From Bacillota bacterium (GTDB taxonomy: Bacteria; Bacillota; Clostridia; Christensenellales; UBA3700): 64,000 bases of DNA. This document shows, one piece after another, positions 33,248 to 44,166 of the stretch; position 1 is the stretch's first letter, and each line of letters begins with the position of its first letter. Both the position numbers and the translations under genes were made by a program. The stretch lies in NCBI GenBank assembly GCA_023396095.1, contig JAEWXG010000027.1, forward strand, positions 1 through 64,000, written 5' to 3'. The notes under the pieces were generated by a model. The model saw nothing but the letters and a program-made list of their open reading frames with translations. It did no database searches and was not told where the DNA came from.

Positions 33248-33874
33248 TTAATTATCGCGTAAAATAGGATTATTTTCTCTTTCAAAATCCAATGTTGTTA
33301 ACTGATAGTGCCCTGGGAAAATCTGCAAATTTTCTTTAATAGAGAAAATAATGTTTTTTATTGAATTCATTATTTCCTTTTTTGAGCCAGATGGTAAATC
33401 ATACCTTCCATATGATAAGTAGAATATTGTATCTCCCGAAAACATATATTGATTATCAACAATAAAACAAACACTACCTGAAGTATGACCTGGTGTATGA
33501 ATTGTTTTTATATTAATATCCGCAATAATAAACTCCTCTTCTCCATAAAGAATAACATCTGGTTGAGTTTTCTGAATTGACTCGCCCAGCATAACCGCCA
33601 ACGATTTAATGCTTGAAGATAACATCTCTTGGTCGTTGTTATGTATATATATTGGAATATTATTTTTATGATAAAGATATACACTTCCTGCATGATCATA
33701 ATGGCCATGCGTTAATAATACAGCGATAGGCGTAAGGTCTAATTCTGTTAACCTTTTTGCAACTTTTTCATATTCCGTACCTGGATCAATCAATATACAC
33801 TCTTTACTATTTTTCGTTACAATATAGCAGTTTTCTAACAAGGCCCCATTGACTACTTGATATATATTAATCAT
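33248..33874 (-). CDS. Metallo-beta-lactamase-fold hydrolase (glyoxalase II-like)
   Basis: 208 residues from the ATG at 33874, preferred because GAGG lies eight bases upstream; an earlier TTG at 33892 is less likely. The zinc motif LTHGHYDHAGS, then THTPGHTSGSVCF and FSGDTIFY, and a final PGHYQLTTL complete the ligand set. Small hydrolases of this group act on thioesters such as S-lactoylglutathione or related metabolites. Overlaps the dtd gene by eight bases. Confidence 0.88.
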   Translation of the reverse strand: MINIYQVVNGALLENCYIVTKNSKECILIDPGTEYEKVAKRLTELDLTPIAVLLTHGHYDHAGSVYLYHKNNIPIYIHNNDQEMLSSSIKSLAVMLGESIQKTQPDVILYGEEEFIIADINIKTIHTPGHTSGSVCFIVDNQYMFSGDTIFYLSYGRYDLPSGSKKEIMNSIKNIIFSIKENLQIFPGHYQLTTLDFERENNPILRDN

Positions 33875-34322
33875 TTTTTGCATCCTCATCAATAACTAGA
33901 GTTACAGGCCCATCATTAATTAAAAATATACTCATATCAGCCCCGTAACCACCATATCCAATTCTTAACGGTGTGGTTTCCTTTAAATGTTTTAGCATAT
34001 ATTCATATTTATGTTTGGACTCAACTTTATCGCCAACATTAACAAAACTAGGCCTTCTACCATGACTAGCATCAGCATATAAAGTAAAATTAGGAATTAC
34101 CATTATATCCTGTTTTAGATCTAATATGGAAAAATTAAGTGCTCCAAAATTATCGGACATAATCCTTAGGTTTACTAATTTGTCACACATCTTGTCTATT
34201 TCTTTTGTTGTATCACTATTTTGAAAACCAACCAAAACTAATAATCCTTTATCAATTTGTGAAATAACCTCATCATTAATTGAACAACTTGCTGACTTTA
34301 CTCTTTGTATTACACATCTCAT
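33867..34322 (-). CDS. dtd: D-aminoacyl-tRNA deacylase
   Basis: 151 residues, standard DTD length, starting MRCVIQRVKSASCSI. The active-site motifs are present: NFTLYADASHGRRPSF (usually SQFTL...GNRPSF) and the cross-subunit GP motif NDGPVTLVID (usually NDGPVT). Removes D-amino acids from mischarged tRNA. Encoded three bases after the rsh gene, a common pairing. Confidence 0.95.
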   Translation of the reverse strand: MRCVIQRVKSASCSINDEVISQIDKGLLVLVGFQNSDTTKEIDKMCDKLVNLRIMSDNFGALNFSILDLKQDIMVIPNFTLYADASHGRRPSFVNVGDKVESKHKYEYMLKHLKETTPLRIGYGGYGADMSIFLINDGPVTLVIDEDAKND

Positions 34323-34325
34323 TTA

Positions 34326-36497
34326 TTAACCTCTATATACTTCTATCACATTTTTTGTTTGTTGAAGAGCGTCTATTACTTTTTTCACATCATCTAAATC
34401 CTTAATCTCAATACCGATAACAATATGCGTTTTGTCTTTTTCAAGGTCATTTATTTTCATACTTACAATTTGCATATTAAATTGTGAAATTATTGTTGTA
34501 ATACTTGCTAATACCCCAACAACTCTATACGCAACTAATTCAATCTTACTTCTATATTTAGAATCACCAGTTTGCTCTAACGGCCAATATGCCTCAATTA
34601 TTCGTTCTTTTTCAAAACTTGGGACATTTTTACAATCTGCACGATGAATGCAAACACCTCTGCCACGCGTAATATATCCAACAATTTTATCGCCAGGAAC
34701 AGGATGACAACATCTTGATATTCGTATTAAAAAATCATCAAAGCCTTTAATTATAACGCCTGATCCTTGCTTCTTTCTTTCTTTGTGCGCATTAACATTT
34801 TTACTATTATCAAATTGATAGTCAGCAGCTACTAATAATGTTTCTTGCTGTTTAATTTCTTTATCAATAATATTTGTTAATCTAAGCATGACTTGAGCTG
34901 GTTTTAAATCACCAAATCCAATCATTGAATAGATATCATCAATTGAATGCACCGAATACTTTTGGCAAATAGTCTCTATATTGTTTTGTGTTAACAAATT
35001 CTTTAAATTTAAGGCTCTCTTTTTTGCCTCTCTCTCGAGCATGTCCCTGCCAACTTTTATATTATTTTGTCTTTGTGTCTTTTTAAAATATGCTTTTATT
35101 TTATTCTTTGCAGCTTGAGTAACAACATAATTTAACCAGTCTCTTGATGGCCCTTTAGATGATTTATTTGTAATAATTTCAACAATGTTCCCATTTTGCA
35201 AAACTGTATTAAGTGGCATAATTTTTGAATCAATTTTAACCCCTACACAAGTATTACCAACCTCGGTATGAACTTTATAGGCAAAATCTAAAGCTGTAGC
35301 TCCATATTGTAACGATTTAACATCACCTTCTGGCGTAAAAATGAAAACTTCATCTGGATATAAATCCATTTTTGTTGTTTCTAATAGCTCTTTTGAATCT
35401 TTTGTGTCTTTTTGAAGTTCAATAACTTCCCTTATCCAAGCAAGTTTGTCTTCTTCACCATCCAAACCTTTCTTTTCTTTGTATTTCCAATGTGCTGCAA
35501 TACCAAACTCAGCCACTTTATGCATTTTATATGTTCTAATTTGAATTTCAAATGGAGCACCATATTGTGAAATAACCGTGGTGTGTAAAGATTGATAAAA
35601 ATTAGGTTTTGGCATCGCAATATAATCTTTAAATCTTCCAGGTAACGGTTTCCACATTGTATGTATTACACCTAGCATTTCATAACAATCTTTAATTGTT
35701 GGAACTATAATTCTTAATGCAATTAAATCGTAAATTTGGTCAAAAGTCTTCCCTCTTTGCATTTTTAAGTAAATACTATAAATATGTTTTTGCCTACCAT
35801 TTACTTCACCTTGAATATCTAACTCTTTTAATTTTTCATTTAATATCTTCGATGTTTGCTCAACAAATTTTTCTCTTGTCTCTTTTGTAGCAGAAATCTT
35901 ATTCACAATATCTTGATAAGCATCAGGATATAGATATTTCATGGCCAAATCTTCCAACTCACATTTGATTGTTCCCATCCCGAGTCTACCTGCGATTGGA
36001 GCAAATATCTCTAACGTTTCTTTAGCATTGGCAATTTGTCGCTCAGGGCTCTTAAATGATAATGTTCTCATATTATGAAGACGATCTGCTAGCTTAATTA
36101 TGATTACTCTTATATCTTTAGACATAGCAAGTAACATCTTTCTTAGATTTTCAGCTTGTTCGTCCTCTCTCGTTTTAAAATTAATTTTACCAATTTTAGT
36201 CACTCCATCGATAAGATCAAGTATCGTTTCATTAAACATGTCCTTGATCATATCAAATGTATACTTTGTATCCTCTATTACATCATGGAGCAACGATGCC
36301 GCTATTGTTTCATAATCTAAACCATGTTTAATTAATATGGCAGCAACTTCGATTGGATGGACTATATAATCTTCCCCAGATTCTCTTTTTTGTCCAGAGT
36401 GTGCATCTATAGCTAAATTTAAGGCACGAAAAATAACAACCAACTCTTCATCATGAAAATTCTTAACTGCTAAATTTCGAAATTGTTGTACTTTCAT
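34326..36497 (-). CDS. relA: Bifunctional (p)ppGpp synthetase/hydrolase RSH
   Basis: 723 residues, full RelA/SpoT length. HD hydrolase domain with HPIEVAAILIKHGLDYETIA and LHDVIEDTKYT near residue 47-75, synthetase domain around 240-350 (HTMWKPLPGRFKDYIAMPKPNFYQSLHTTV split over two motifs), TGS near 390, zinc-finger-like RISRCCHPVPGDKIVGYITR, and ACT at 650-720. Both catalytic regions look intact, so it should make and degrade the stringent alarmone. Confidence 0.95.
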   Translation of the reverse strand: MKVQQFRNLAVKNFHDEELVVIFRALNLAIDAHSGQKRESGEDYIVHPIEVAAILIKHGLDYETIAASLLHDVIEDTKYTFDMIKDMFNETILDLIDGVTKIGKINFKTREDEQAENLRKMLLAMSKDIRVIIIKLADRLHNMRTLSFKSPERQIANAKETLEIFAPIAGRLGMGTIKCELEDLAMKYLYPDAYQDIVNKISATKETREKFVEQTSKILNEKLKELDIQGEVNGRQKHIYSIYLKMQRGKTFDQIYDLIALRIIVPTIKDCYEMLGVIHTMWKPLPGRFKDYIAMPKPNFYQSLHTTVISQYGAPFEIQIRTYKMHKVAEFGIAAHWKYKEKKGLDGEEDKLAWIREVIELQKDTKDSKELLETTKMDLYPDEVFIFTPEGDVKSLQYGATALDFAYKVHTEVGNTCVGVKIDSKIMPLNTVLQNGNIVEIITNKSSKGPSRDWLNYVVTQAAKNKIKAYFKKTQRQNNIKVGRDMLEREAKKRALNLKNLLTQNNIETICQKYSVHSIDDIYSMIGFGDLKPAQVMLRLTNIIDKEIKQQETLLVAADYQFDNSKNVNAHKERKKQGSGVIIKGFDDFLIRISRCCHPVPGDKIVGYITRGRGVCIHRADCKNVPSFEKERIIEAYWPLEQTGDSKYRSKIELVAYRVVGVLASITTIISQFNMQIVSMKINDLEKDKTHIVIGIEIKDLDDVKKVIDALQQTKNVIEVYRG

Positions 36498-36501
36498 ACT
36501 A

Positions 36502-38901
36502 TTAAATTACCTCATACTCATCTGTTTCAATATATTGTTTTATATTATTTAAAAACACTGATTTTTCTAATGACGATTTAATACCATCATTTATAATAAT
36601 TCTACCATTAATATACTGAAAAATACCTAACTCAGTTAATGTATATATAACAATATATAAACTTACTTGTGAAATTTTAGAGAATTTATTCTGATATACA
36701 TCGTATAATTCTTGCATAGTCCCAACAAACTGTTTAGTTATAATTCCCCTAATATTTTTAAATATTTTGCTGAATTCATCCCTATCAATCATATGCATTC
36801 TAATTTTATTAACTAAATTTTTCCTATTATATATGCAAGAAAATACCTTTATTTCTTTTGAAAATTGGAAATTTATTAAATTATTAGTGCCAATTAGTGG
36901 ATCAAGAAAAACAACATTTTGATAATAACTTAAATTGATATTTGATATTGGATCCAAAATTAAACTATTATATGGAGTTTCTGTTTCTAAAAAGTATATA
37001 TTTTTACATATCAATCTATCAGACATATTATTGTTTTCAAGTAGTTTCAAAAAATTTTCATAAGTGTCTTTTAAATTAGCAATAAATAAAGTTCCAAATA
37101 ATCCATCATTTAAAAATTTAATTAATTGCTCTTCTTCATGAATCAACTCTATTTTATATTCATTAAATTGCTTATTCGCCTTAAACCCGCTAATAAATCT
37201 TGCAAGTTGTTCTTCCTCATTAATATTGTTCATATTATTTTTAAAACTTGCATGTATTTCATTAGGAAAATAATTAATTGTTTTTTTATTATTAAAAACA
37301 TTAAGTGATATGTTACCTATATATTGTCTTTCAAAAAAACGATTTAAAACATTAATATTACTTCCTTTATTAAACAAAATCGTATGAAACTTTTCGTTTT
37401 CTTCTTTAATATGACTTGTTGAATTAGAAGAAATAAATTTAAATTGTCCATTATCTTTATTTAATAAAAATTTTGGTCTTGAGTTACTCATCCCATATGG
37501 TTCAAAATTTTCTAAAAATTCCACGTCTTCAACATTTATTTCAGACGTTAATTCAATATCGTATTCATACTTTTTAATAAAAATATCTTGCTCATACTTA
37601 AGATTAATATACTCGTTTAATCTATTTTTCAAATCTTCTATTTTATATTCCTCAAGAGACAAGCCGCATGCCATTTCGTGCCCACCAAATGATTCCAATA
37701 AATCTCTCGCGGATGAAACAACATCAAAAATATTGATGCCGTTTATACTTCGTCCTGAACCTTTTAAAAGATTGTCCTCTTTAGTTAGTATAATAACTGG
37801 CTTATTAAAAATTTTAACCAAATTTGAACATGTAATCCCTAATATTCCTGCTATCCAATATTTATTATAAAGAATTATGATATTATCATTTTGCATTTTA
37901 TTTTTTAGTACAATTTCAATACAATGTTCAGTCAATTCTTTAGTTAAGTCTTGTCTTTCTTTGTTATAAACATCAAGTTTTTGAATCAAGTTATTAACTT
38001 TTTTTCTATCATTTGAAACAAATAAATCCACAGCTTCTGTAGCATCACTAAGCCTCCCTAGAGCATTTAGTCTAGGCGCTAATTGAAATGCAATTGAAGT
38101 TGATGTCACTTTATCTTTAACTCCTGACATTTCTGCCATTAAATATATTGATTTATTCTTTTCTTGATTTATTTTTTGTATACCTAAACTTGCAATAATT
38201 CGATTATCTCCGATCAATGGAACCATGTCTGCTATAGTTGCAATTGCCGCTATATCAATATACTTCAACATTGTCTCTCTATCAGATAACCCCTCCACTA
38301 ATCGTAATGCAACACCGGCCCCACAGTAATAAGGAAAAGCTGTATCTTTATCTAATTTTGGATTAATTACAATGCACTCTGGTATCATTTGCGCAATTTC
38401 ATGATGGTCTGTAACAATAACATCAATTCCTAACACATCTTTTGCATACTCAACTTCTTCATATGCAGTTATTCCACAATCAACTGTAATAATTAAATCC
38501 GGGGCGAATTTTTCCGCTATCAATTCTAGCGATTCAATATGTAAGCCATATCCATCATCGTTTCTATTTGGAATAAAATACCCGATTTCAACAGAAAATT
38601 TACTTAAAAATGCATATAAAATTGAAACAGCACAAACTCCATCACAATCATAATCACCGTAAATAACTACTCTTTCTTGATTCTCAATGGCAAGTTTTAT
38701 CCTATTTATTGCATATTCCATTCCTGAATATGAAAAAATAGGTTCTAAATTGTCTAAACTTGGATTTACATATTCATCAACTTTCTCTAAAGTATCAAGA
38801 TTTTTTTGTAATAACAACTCTGCTATCAATTGTGATTGCCCTATTTCTTTAGAAAATTTATTTATCGCATCTTTTTCAATTTTTATTCTTTTTTCAATCA
38901 T
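36502..38901 (-). CDS. recJ: Single-stranded-DNA-specific exonuclease RecJ
   Basis: 799 residues. DHH phosphoesterase motifs: YGDYDCDGVCAVSILY, ITVDCGITAYEE, VTDHHEIA and then the DHHA1 domain with GSGRSINGINIFDV and FGGHEMACGLSLEE. A long C-terminal region of about 230 residues is typical of Bacillota RecJ. Acts 5' to 3' on single-stranded DNA in repair. Four bases upstream of rsh. Confidence 0.93.
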   Translation of the reverse strand: MIEKRIKIEKDAINKFSKEIGQSQLIAELLLQKNLDTLEKVDEYVNPSLDNLEPIFSYSGMEYAINRIKLAIENQERVVIYGDYDCDGVCAVSILYAFLSKFSVEIGYFIPNRNDDGYGLHIESLELIAEKFAPDLIITVDCGITAYEEVEYAKDVLGIDVIVTDHHEIAQMIPECIVINPKLDKDTAFPYYCGAGVALRLVEGLSDRETMLKYIDIAAIATIADMVPLIGDNRIIASLGIQKINQEKNKSIYLMAEMSGVKDKVTSTSIAFQLAPRLNALGRLSDATEAVDLFVSNDRKKVNNLIQKLDVYNKERQDLTKELTEHCIEIVLKNKMQNDNIIILYNKYWIAGILGITCSNLVKIFNKPVIILTKEDNLLKGSGRSINGINIFDVVSSARDLLESFGGHEMACGLSLEEYKIEDLKNRLNEYINLKYEQDIFIKKYEYDIELTSEINVEDVEFLENFEPYGMSNSRPKFLLNKDNGQFKFISSNSTSHIKEENEKFHTILFNKGSNINVLNRFFERQYIGNISLNVFNNKKTINYFPNEIHASFKNNMNNINEEEQLARFISGFKANKQFNEYKIELIHEEEQLIKFLNDGLFGTLFIANLKDTYENFLKLLENNNMSDRLICKNIYFLETETPYNSLILDPISNINLSYYQNVVFLDPLIGTNNLINFQFSKEIKVFSCIYNRKNLVNKIRMHMIDRDEFSKIFKNIRGIITKQFVGTMQELYDVYQNKFSKISQVSLYIVIYTLTELGIFQYINGRIIINDGIKSSLEKSVFLNNIKQYIETDEYEVI

Positions 38902-39006
38902 AATATATATATATTAACATATATTTTGTATTATAAATCTTTAAAAATCATTAATGAAGAGTTTTTAGTTTTTATGATTTTTTCTTATTATACTAATGCA
39001 TTATAC

Positions 39007-39039
39007 AAAAAAAGAGATAGTTTTTATTACTACCTCTTT
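39007..39039 (-). terminator. Terminator of the secDF genes
   Basis: AAAGAGATAGT (39011-39021) pairs with ACTACCTCTTT (39029-39039) with one G-U. In the minus direction it is followed by a run of seven T (39013-39007). Confidence 0.75.
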
Positions 39040-39113
39040 ATTACCCTTTTTTAATATAAATAACTTTAATTTATCCCCTAGTACAATAAATTAAATACAA
39101 ATACCAACTCTTC

Positions 39114-40118
39114 TTATTTCTTTTTAAATCCAACAACTTTGTTCCCGTGTCTTTTTGAATATCCTTTTTTCATTAATACGAAAATTGAAGGAGCTAGACA
39201 AACAGAAGTAAATAATCCTGAGAATAAACCAAAAATTACTGGTAAGGCGAATTCTCTAATCGAACTTACTCCTAATATTGCAAAAATAACAATTGAGAAC
39301 AATGTCGTTGCAGTTGTTGCAATTGATCTTACTAAAGTGTCTCTAACAGAGATATTTACAACATAGTCATCATCATATTTACTTAAATCTAACAACTTAT
39401 AATTTTCTCTCACTCTATCAAATACAACGATAGTATTGTTTATTGAATAAGCAACAATTGTAATTATCGCGGCTATAAATGTAGAATTTATTTGTACATG
39501 GAAAATAATCATCATTAAAAACATGTGTAAAACGTCTACTAATAAACCAATAACCGCTGCTATTGCAGAAAAAACTTCAAATCTAATCAAAATATACAAC
39601 AATATTAACAAAGTCGAAATTAAAATTGAAATCAAAGCTGTGTTAATCAACTTTTGAGACGCTGTTGGTCCAATATATTTTGCAGAAACAAACTGCGGAT
39701 TAGATGTATAAACAGTTGGATACGCATCTTGAATTTGTCCCACAATTTTATCATTAATTTCTTTTAATTGATCAGCATTTAAATTTGAAGGTAGAGCATA
39801 TTTGAAAACTAAAGTATCATTACCGCTTACCTGAAGATAATTCATTTGTCCACGATTATTTGATATAATACTTTCTATATTTGCTTTATTATTTTGATAC
39901 TTTGTCCCTTCAACCTCTTCTTTAGAGAGTTTTACAGTAAGCGCAGTACCACCTTGAAATTCAACGCCTATAGCAATACCTTGTTTTGCGTTTTTATACA
40001 CACCAGCAAACACACCAAACATGATAAGTGCTATTACTATAACAACAAAAGGAAGGGTAAGCCAAGCTTTATATTTTGAAACTATATCAAAACGTTTAAT
40101 TTTATTATTCATTATCAC
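39114..40118 (-). CDS. secF: Protein translocase subunit SecF
   Basis: 334 residues with six membrane spans. Conserved GIAIGVEFQGGTALTVKL after the first span, KYIGPTASQKLINTALIS, and YSINNTIVVFDRVRENYKLL in the fourth span region. With SecD it uses the proton or sodium gradient to help export proteins. It overlaps secD by 14 bases. Confidence 0.95.
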   Translation of the reverse strand: MIMNNKIKRFDIVSKYKAWLTLPFVVIVIALIMFGVFAGVYKNAKQGIAIGVEFQGGTALTVKLSKEEVEGTKYQNNKANIESIISNNRGQMNYLQVSGNDTLVFKYALPSNLNADQLKEINDKIVGQIQDAYPTVYTSNPQFVSAKYIGPTASQKLINTALISILISTLLILLYILIRFEVFSAIAAVIGLLVDVLHMFLMMIIFHVQINSTFIAAIITIVAYSINNTIVVFDRVRENYKLLDLSKYDDDYVVNISVRDTLVRSIATTATTLFSIVIFAILGVSSIREFALPVIFGLFSGLFTSVCLAPSIFVLMKKGYSKRHGNKVVGFKKK

Positions 40119-41754
40119 TTACCTCCTCTGATTGCTCATCATCTTGTGTATTTTGCGTATTTATTATTGTCTTTTTCCCAGAGAATCCAATAAATTCTCG
40201 TTCTGCAGGAGGATTTTTTCTATCCATCTTTTTATACTTACCTTTGTTGCTTGCAAATTTTTTGTTCTCATTATTCGCTACTGACATTTTTTGCTGACTT
40301 TCGATTGTTACCACATTATCATTTTCTAGCATAGTTTCTTGGGAGTCATTTTTTTCATTATCATTTTGAATATTAGAACTTAATACTTTATCTTCTTTTT
40401 CTAAAGTTGCTCCATTGTGGCTAGCAACTAAAAATTTATGTGATTTAATAGTCAAACCATAAAATTTAGGATTTGGCGATTTAAATGATATAAACGCTGA
40501 TAATAAAAGTCTTGTCACAACTAATGAACTAAATAAAGATATTACGATACCTATTAATAATGTAACAGCAAAACCTTTAATACTTGCAACACCAAATATA
40601 GCAAGAACAATAGCCCCTATAATTGTTGTTACGTTTCCATCTATAATAGCGCTTGCGGATCTTCTAAAACCATTTCTAACGCATGTAGAAATTGATTTTA
40701 AGCCTTCCGACATTCTATATTCTTCTTTTATTCTTTCAAAAATAATTATATTCGCATCAACAGCCATACCAATACTTAACAAAATACCTGCAATACCCGG
40801 CAATGTTAATTGAGACCATGGGAAAATTGCTAAGAAAAATAAATATGTAATTGTGTAATAAATCAATGCTAAACTCGCAGCAAGACCACTAATTCCATAC
40901 AGAGCGATTAATAATACGAATATTAACAATAGACCAATCCCGCCAGAAATTAAACCGTTTCTTAAGGCTCCACTGCCTAAAGTAGGTGATATTGTATCAC
41001 TTTCAACCAAATTTAATTTAAGTGGTAGCGCTCCAGACTGTATCCTTATCGCCAAATTATTTGCCTCTTCATAGGTATAATTACCAGTAATTCTAGCACT
41101 GCCATTTGAAATTCTAGCTTGTACCCTTGGCGATATTAATAGTTTTCCATCTATATAGATATGAATTGGCGCTTGTGACGACACTAGTTGCGCAGTTGCT
41201 TCATCAAATTTTTTCGCTCCCTCTGCTGTAAGATTTAATGTAATATCATAGTTCATATTTTCATCAAGCCCAACACCAGTGCTTTTTATATCTTCTCCGG
41301 ATAATACAACATCTGAACTATTTACATCAAAATCATTATTTTCAGTCTTCTTAAAAAGAATAGTAGCTGGTTTTCCAATCAAATCAAAAATCTTCTTTGG
41401 ATTGTCAACGTTTGGAACTTCAACTCTTATTTCTCCCGTTTGCCCTGTTACTGCGTTCTTGTTGACTTTAGCTTCTGTGTATCCTTTGCCTAACAGCAAA
41501 TCTTCAAAATTTTGCACTGTTCCATCAATTCTTCTTTTGAACTCTTCTTCAGTCATGGTTTCCGGTCTTTCAGCTAAGTAAACTGCGTAAACACCGCCTT
41601 TTAAATCAAGACCTAATTTAATAACTTTAGGATAAGCTATATAGTCAACGTTACCAAGTTGTCCTTTATCTAATGAAACAACAGAAAATACTATACCTAA
41701 AACTAATAGTATAAGTATCACCACAGAAACAATTATTCCTTTCTTTTTTGTCAT
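40105..41754 (-). CDS. secD: Protein translocase subunit SecD
   Basis: 549 residues. N-terminal span, then KLGLDLKGGVYAVYL (SecD signature), the P1 region, and membrane segments with GIAGILLSIGMAVDANIIIF and ERIKEEYRMSEGLKSI. The last 110 residues are a polar, Asn/Glu/Lys-rich cytoplasmic tail that is unusual in length. Works with SecF; YajC is encoded separately at 47581. Confidence 0.95.
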   Translation of the reverse strand: MTKKKGIIVSVVILILLVLGIVFSVVSLDKGQLGNVDYIAYPKVIKLGLDLKGGVYAVYLAERPETMTEEEFKRRIDGTVQNFEDLLLGKGYTEAKVNKNAVTGQTGEIRVEVPNVDNPKKIFDLIGKPATILFKKTENNDFDVNSSDVVLSGEDIKSTGVGLDENMNYDITLNLTAEGAKKFDEATAQLVSSQAPIHIYIDGKLLISPRVQARISNGSARITGNYTYEEANNLAIRIQSGALPLKLNLVESDTISPTLGSGALRNGLISGGIGLLLIFVLLIALYGISGLAASLALIYYTITYLFFLAIFPWSQLTLPGIAGILLSIGMAVDANIIIFERIKEEYRMSEGLKSISTCVRNGFRRSASAIIDGNVTTIIGAIVLAIFGVASIKGFAVTLLIGIVISLFSSLVVTRLLLSAFISFKSPNPKFYGLTIKSHKFLVASHNGATLEKEDKVLSSNIQNDNEKNDSQETMLENDNVVTIESQQKMSVANNENKKFASNKGKYKKMDRKNPPAEREFIGFSGKKTIINTQNTQDDEQSEEVSDNE

Positions 41755-41944
41755 GTTTATTACCTAAAAATAATTATTATAATTCGTTAATCATTATACA
41801 ACTAAAATCATAGTTTCGTCAAAAATAATTTCTCACGTTGGTATGAACTAAGCCCCCATCTTTCATTAAGATGCGCAAAGATTAATGAATACATTAAATT
41901 ATTTGTTAATCATATATAAAATCGACAATATTATTTTATCTCCA

Positions 41945-41980
41945 ACAAAAAAGTGATATGTCCAAAATGCACATATCACT
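41945..41980 (-). terminator. Terminator after the large lipoprotein gene
   Basis: AGTGATATGT (41952-41961) pairs with ACATATCACT (41971-41980); in the minus direction seven T follow (41951-41945). The rest of 41755-42073 shows only secD promoter-type AT-rich sequence and a small tandem repeat. Confidence 0.8.
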
Positions 41981-42018
41981 AAAATTTTAATACATATATA
42001 TTTTGCTAAAAACAGATT

Positions 42019-42048
42019 TTAGACATCCAAATATTAGACATCCAAATA
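42019..42048. repeat. Two tandem copies of a 15-bp unit
   Basis: TTAGACATCCAAATA occurs twice in a row, directly downstream of the lipoprotein stop codon. Probably replication slippage; no function evident. Confidence 0.6.
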
Positions 42049-42073
42049 TATAAATCTATCATTTAAAATAATT

Positions 42074-43666
42074 TTATATTTCTTTCTCATACACAACAAG
42101 TTTAAAGTCGGTAATTTTTCCTGGATTAACAAGTTTTATAAAGAAATATGCACTATCGCCTTGTTCAAAGCATAAATCTTTAGCGTTAATCAAATCATAT
42201 ATGTCCGAATCATCTCCATCGGATTGTCCAAATGTATATTTAACCCTAGTTGACCATTGTAAGAACTCACTTATTTCAAAATAAAACCATTGGCCTGCCG
42301 CTTCATTAGAGGAAACATGCAAAAATTTATACATAGGATTTTCTTCGTTATCAATCAGACTATAATCTAAGTGAAAGTCATAAAGAGTTGTATCAGCCAA
42401 AACATTTTCCAAAAGTCGTTTTGAAGATATACCAACATCACCTGTAGTGACCTTAAGTAAAACAGAAGCATTTTCATTTCTTATAACTATTTTTTTATCA
42501 ACAACAGGTAGTTTACGGGTATATTCCCCTGAAACAACTTTGCCAAAACATTCAATTATTATTGACTCATCAAGTTCATGCCATTTTTCTAATAACAATT
42601 TTTGTTCATTGCTAACTGGCAAGTAAAAATATGCTGTGCTTAAAGGGTCAACTGTTACTTCTTGTTCTAATGTTATATTTTCAACATTTATTACACTCAT
42701 TAAAACAGGATTACTAATGTTAAATGTGTAATTTTTTGACTCTACTTCATATTTAATTGAATAAATTCCAGGATAAGTTTCAGCATAAGTTATATCAACC
42801 TTGTTTGACCCACGCAGAATAATTAAACTTTTATTAAATGAAGAATCGCCAATCATCTCTTTTTCAAATTGTAAATTAATGTCTGCTATTCTATCACTTA
42901 ACTTATCAATTCCAATATAAATTTTATTGTTAAAATTTTCTCCCATAATAATTTCACAATTTATTCTATTTTTAGTAATCTCTAATTCAGCTGTCTCCAA
43001 ATCTATTTCATAATTTGAACTATGCGCCCCAACTATCTTACTCTCAATAATCTCTTTAACACCAACATTAGCAAACCCTTTTCCATTTAAATCAGTGTAA
43101 TCAGCTGAAGTTGTAAATTTAACTATAACTTGTTCGCTTGATGAAACAATACCATGATTTATATTAAGTTGTTCTTCATAACTTAAACTCCCATTATAAG
43201 ACCTGCTGATACTAATATTTTTAAGCAACCTTTTTGCAATAATAAATTCTTGCTCCCTTACAATTGCATTATATTTACCATGTGCAGGAATTGAAACTTG
43301 TGCAATATATTCTCCAGCATTAGTCGGAGCAACATCCGTAAATGAATACACCGAATTTTTGTCCTTATACTTAATAGTTGCTTCCCCATCTTTTGATGTA
43401 AAATCGCGACCTTGTACAAGTCCTTGTTGTTGTCCATTATAGGTTCTTGCTTGAATTGTGAATTGCAATTCATTGTCCAAAAGAACATTAGTTTCTTCTC
43501 CATTATCAGGTTCATCAATTGTATTTCCAGGAACTTGCTCCACCTTAGGAACGTTGGTTTGTTGTGATTCAGCAGGTGTTTTAGTTTTATCTTTATTACA
43601 TGCAAAAAGAACAACTAAAGCAGTCGTTATTATAAAAATCACAAATAAAATTTTCAATTTTTTCAT
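42074..43666 (-). CDS. Large surface lipoprotein with MBG-like repeats
   Basis: 530 residues from ATG at 43666, chosen because AAGGAGAG lies just upstream. Signal peptide with lipobox VVLFAC and then an Asn/Pro/Glu-rich linker. Residues about 65-240 contain repeats of the type seen in bacterial MBG domains (ARTYNGQQQGL, VAPTNAGEYIAQVSI, ISRSYNGSLSYEE, FANVGVKEI), which form surface beta-sandwiches. The last 150 residues are a separate beta-rich unit. Likely an exposed adhesion or binding protein; ligand unknown. Confidence 0.7.
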   Translation of the reverse strand: MKKLKILFVIFIITTALVVLFACNKDKTKTPAESQQTNVPKVEQVPGNTIDEPDNGEETNVLLDNELQFTIQARTYNGQQQGLVQGRDFTSKDGEATIKYKDKNSVYSFTDVAPTNAGEYIAQVSIPAHGKYNAIVREQEFIIAKRLLKNISISRSYNGSLSYEEQLNINHGIVSSSEQVIVKFTTSADYTDLNGKGFANVGVKEIIESKIVGAHSSNYEIDLETAELEITKNRINCEIIMGENFNNKIYIGIDKLSDRIADINLQFEKEMIGDSSFNKSLIILRGSNKVDITYAETYPGIYSIKYEVESKNYTFNISNPVLMSVINVENITLEQEVTVDPLSTAYFYLPVSNEQKLLLEKWHELDESIIIECFGKVVSGEYTRKLPVVDKKIVIRNENASVLLKVTTGDVGISSKRLLENVLADTTLYDFHLDYSLIDNEENPMYKFLHVSSNEAAGQWFYFEISEFLQWSTRVKYTFGQSDGDDSDIYDLINAKDLCFEQGDSAYFFIKLVNPGKITDFKLVVYEKEI

Positions 43667-43756
43667 AAATATCTCTCCTTTATTCCATTGTATTTCTTTG
43701 AGAGAAAAAACAAATATTTCTATATATATTTGGCGTAAATGAATCACAAAAATCAC

Positions 43757-44166
43757 TTAACCAATCACTTTTGTATCAATCTGGCCTCCTTTTCAACTCT
43801 TTCTTTAATGTACCACCAAAGTTTTAATTACACTAAATATACAAAAAATAAGACACACTAAAATTTAATCTTAAATCACTATTTTGGCATTTTTTAACAT
43901 TTATAAATAATGTTGAAAATTATGGGAAAATTAAATATTCTTAAAAATTTACTGTACAGTTTATTAGAGTTCGATACAACACTTAGCTTTTTAATAAGTT
44001 ATGTGTTGAAATTAACAGACCTATAAAACTAAATTTTACATATCCATATGCGTTAACCCAAATTAATGACAGCATACAAAAGATTTAAAAATTTCTCTTA
44101 ACAAAAACCTAAATGCATACTGGATTTAGTTTAAAATAAAAACATTGTATTGCTTTTTCATAAAAT
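43757..44166. other. 410-base gap without a recognisable gene
   Basis: AT-rich sequence between the SCIFF maturase stop and the lipoprotein promoter region. I see no tRNA, no strong hairpin and no coding frame with a ribosome-binding site. Confidence 0.5.
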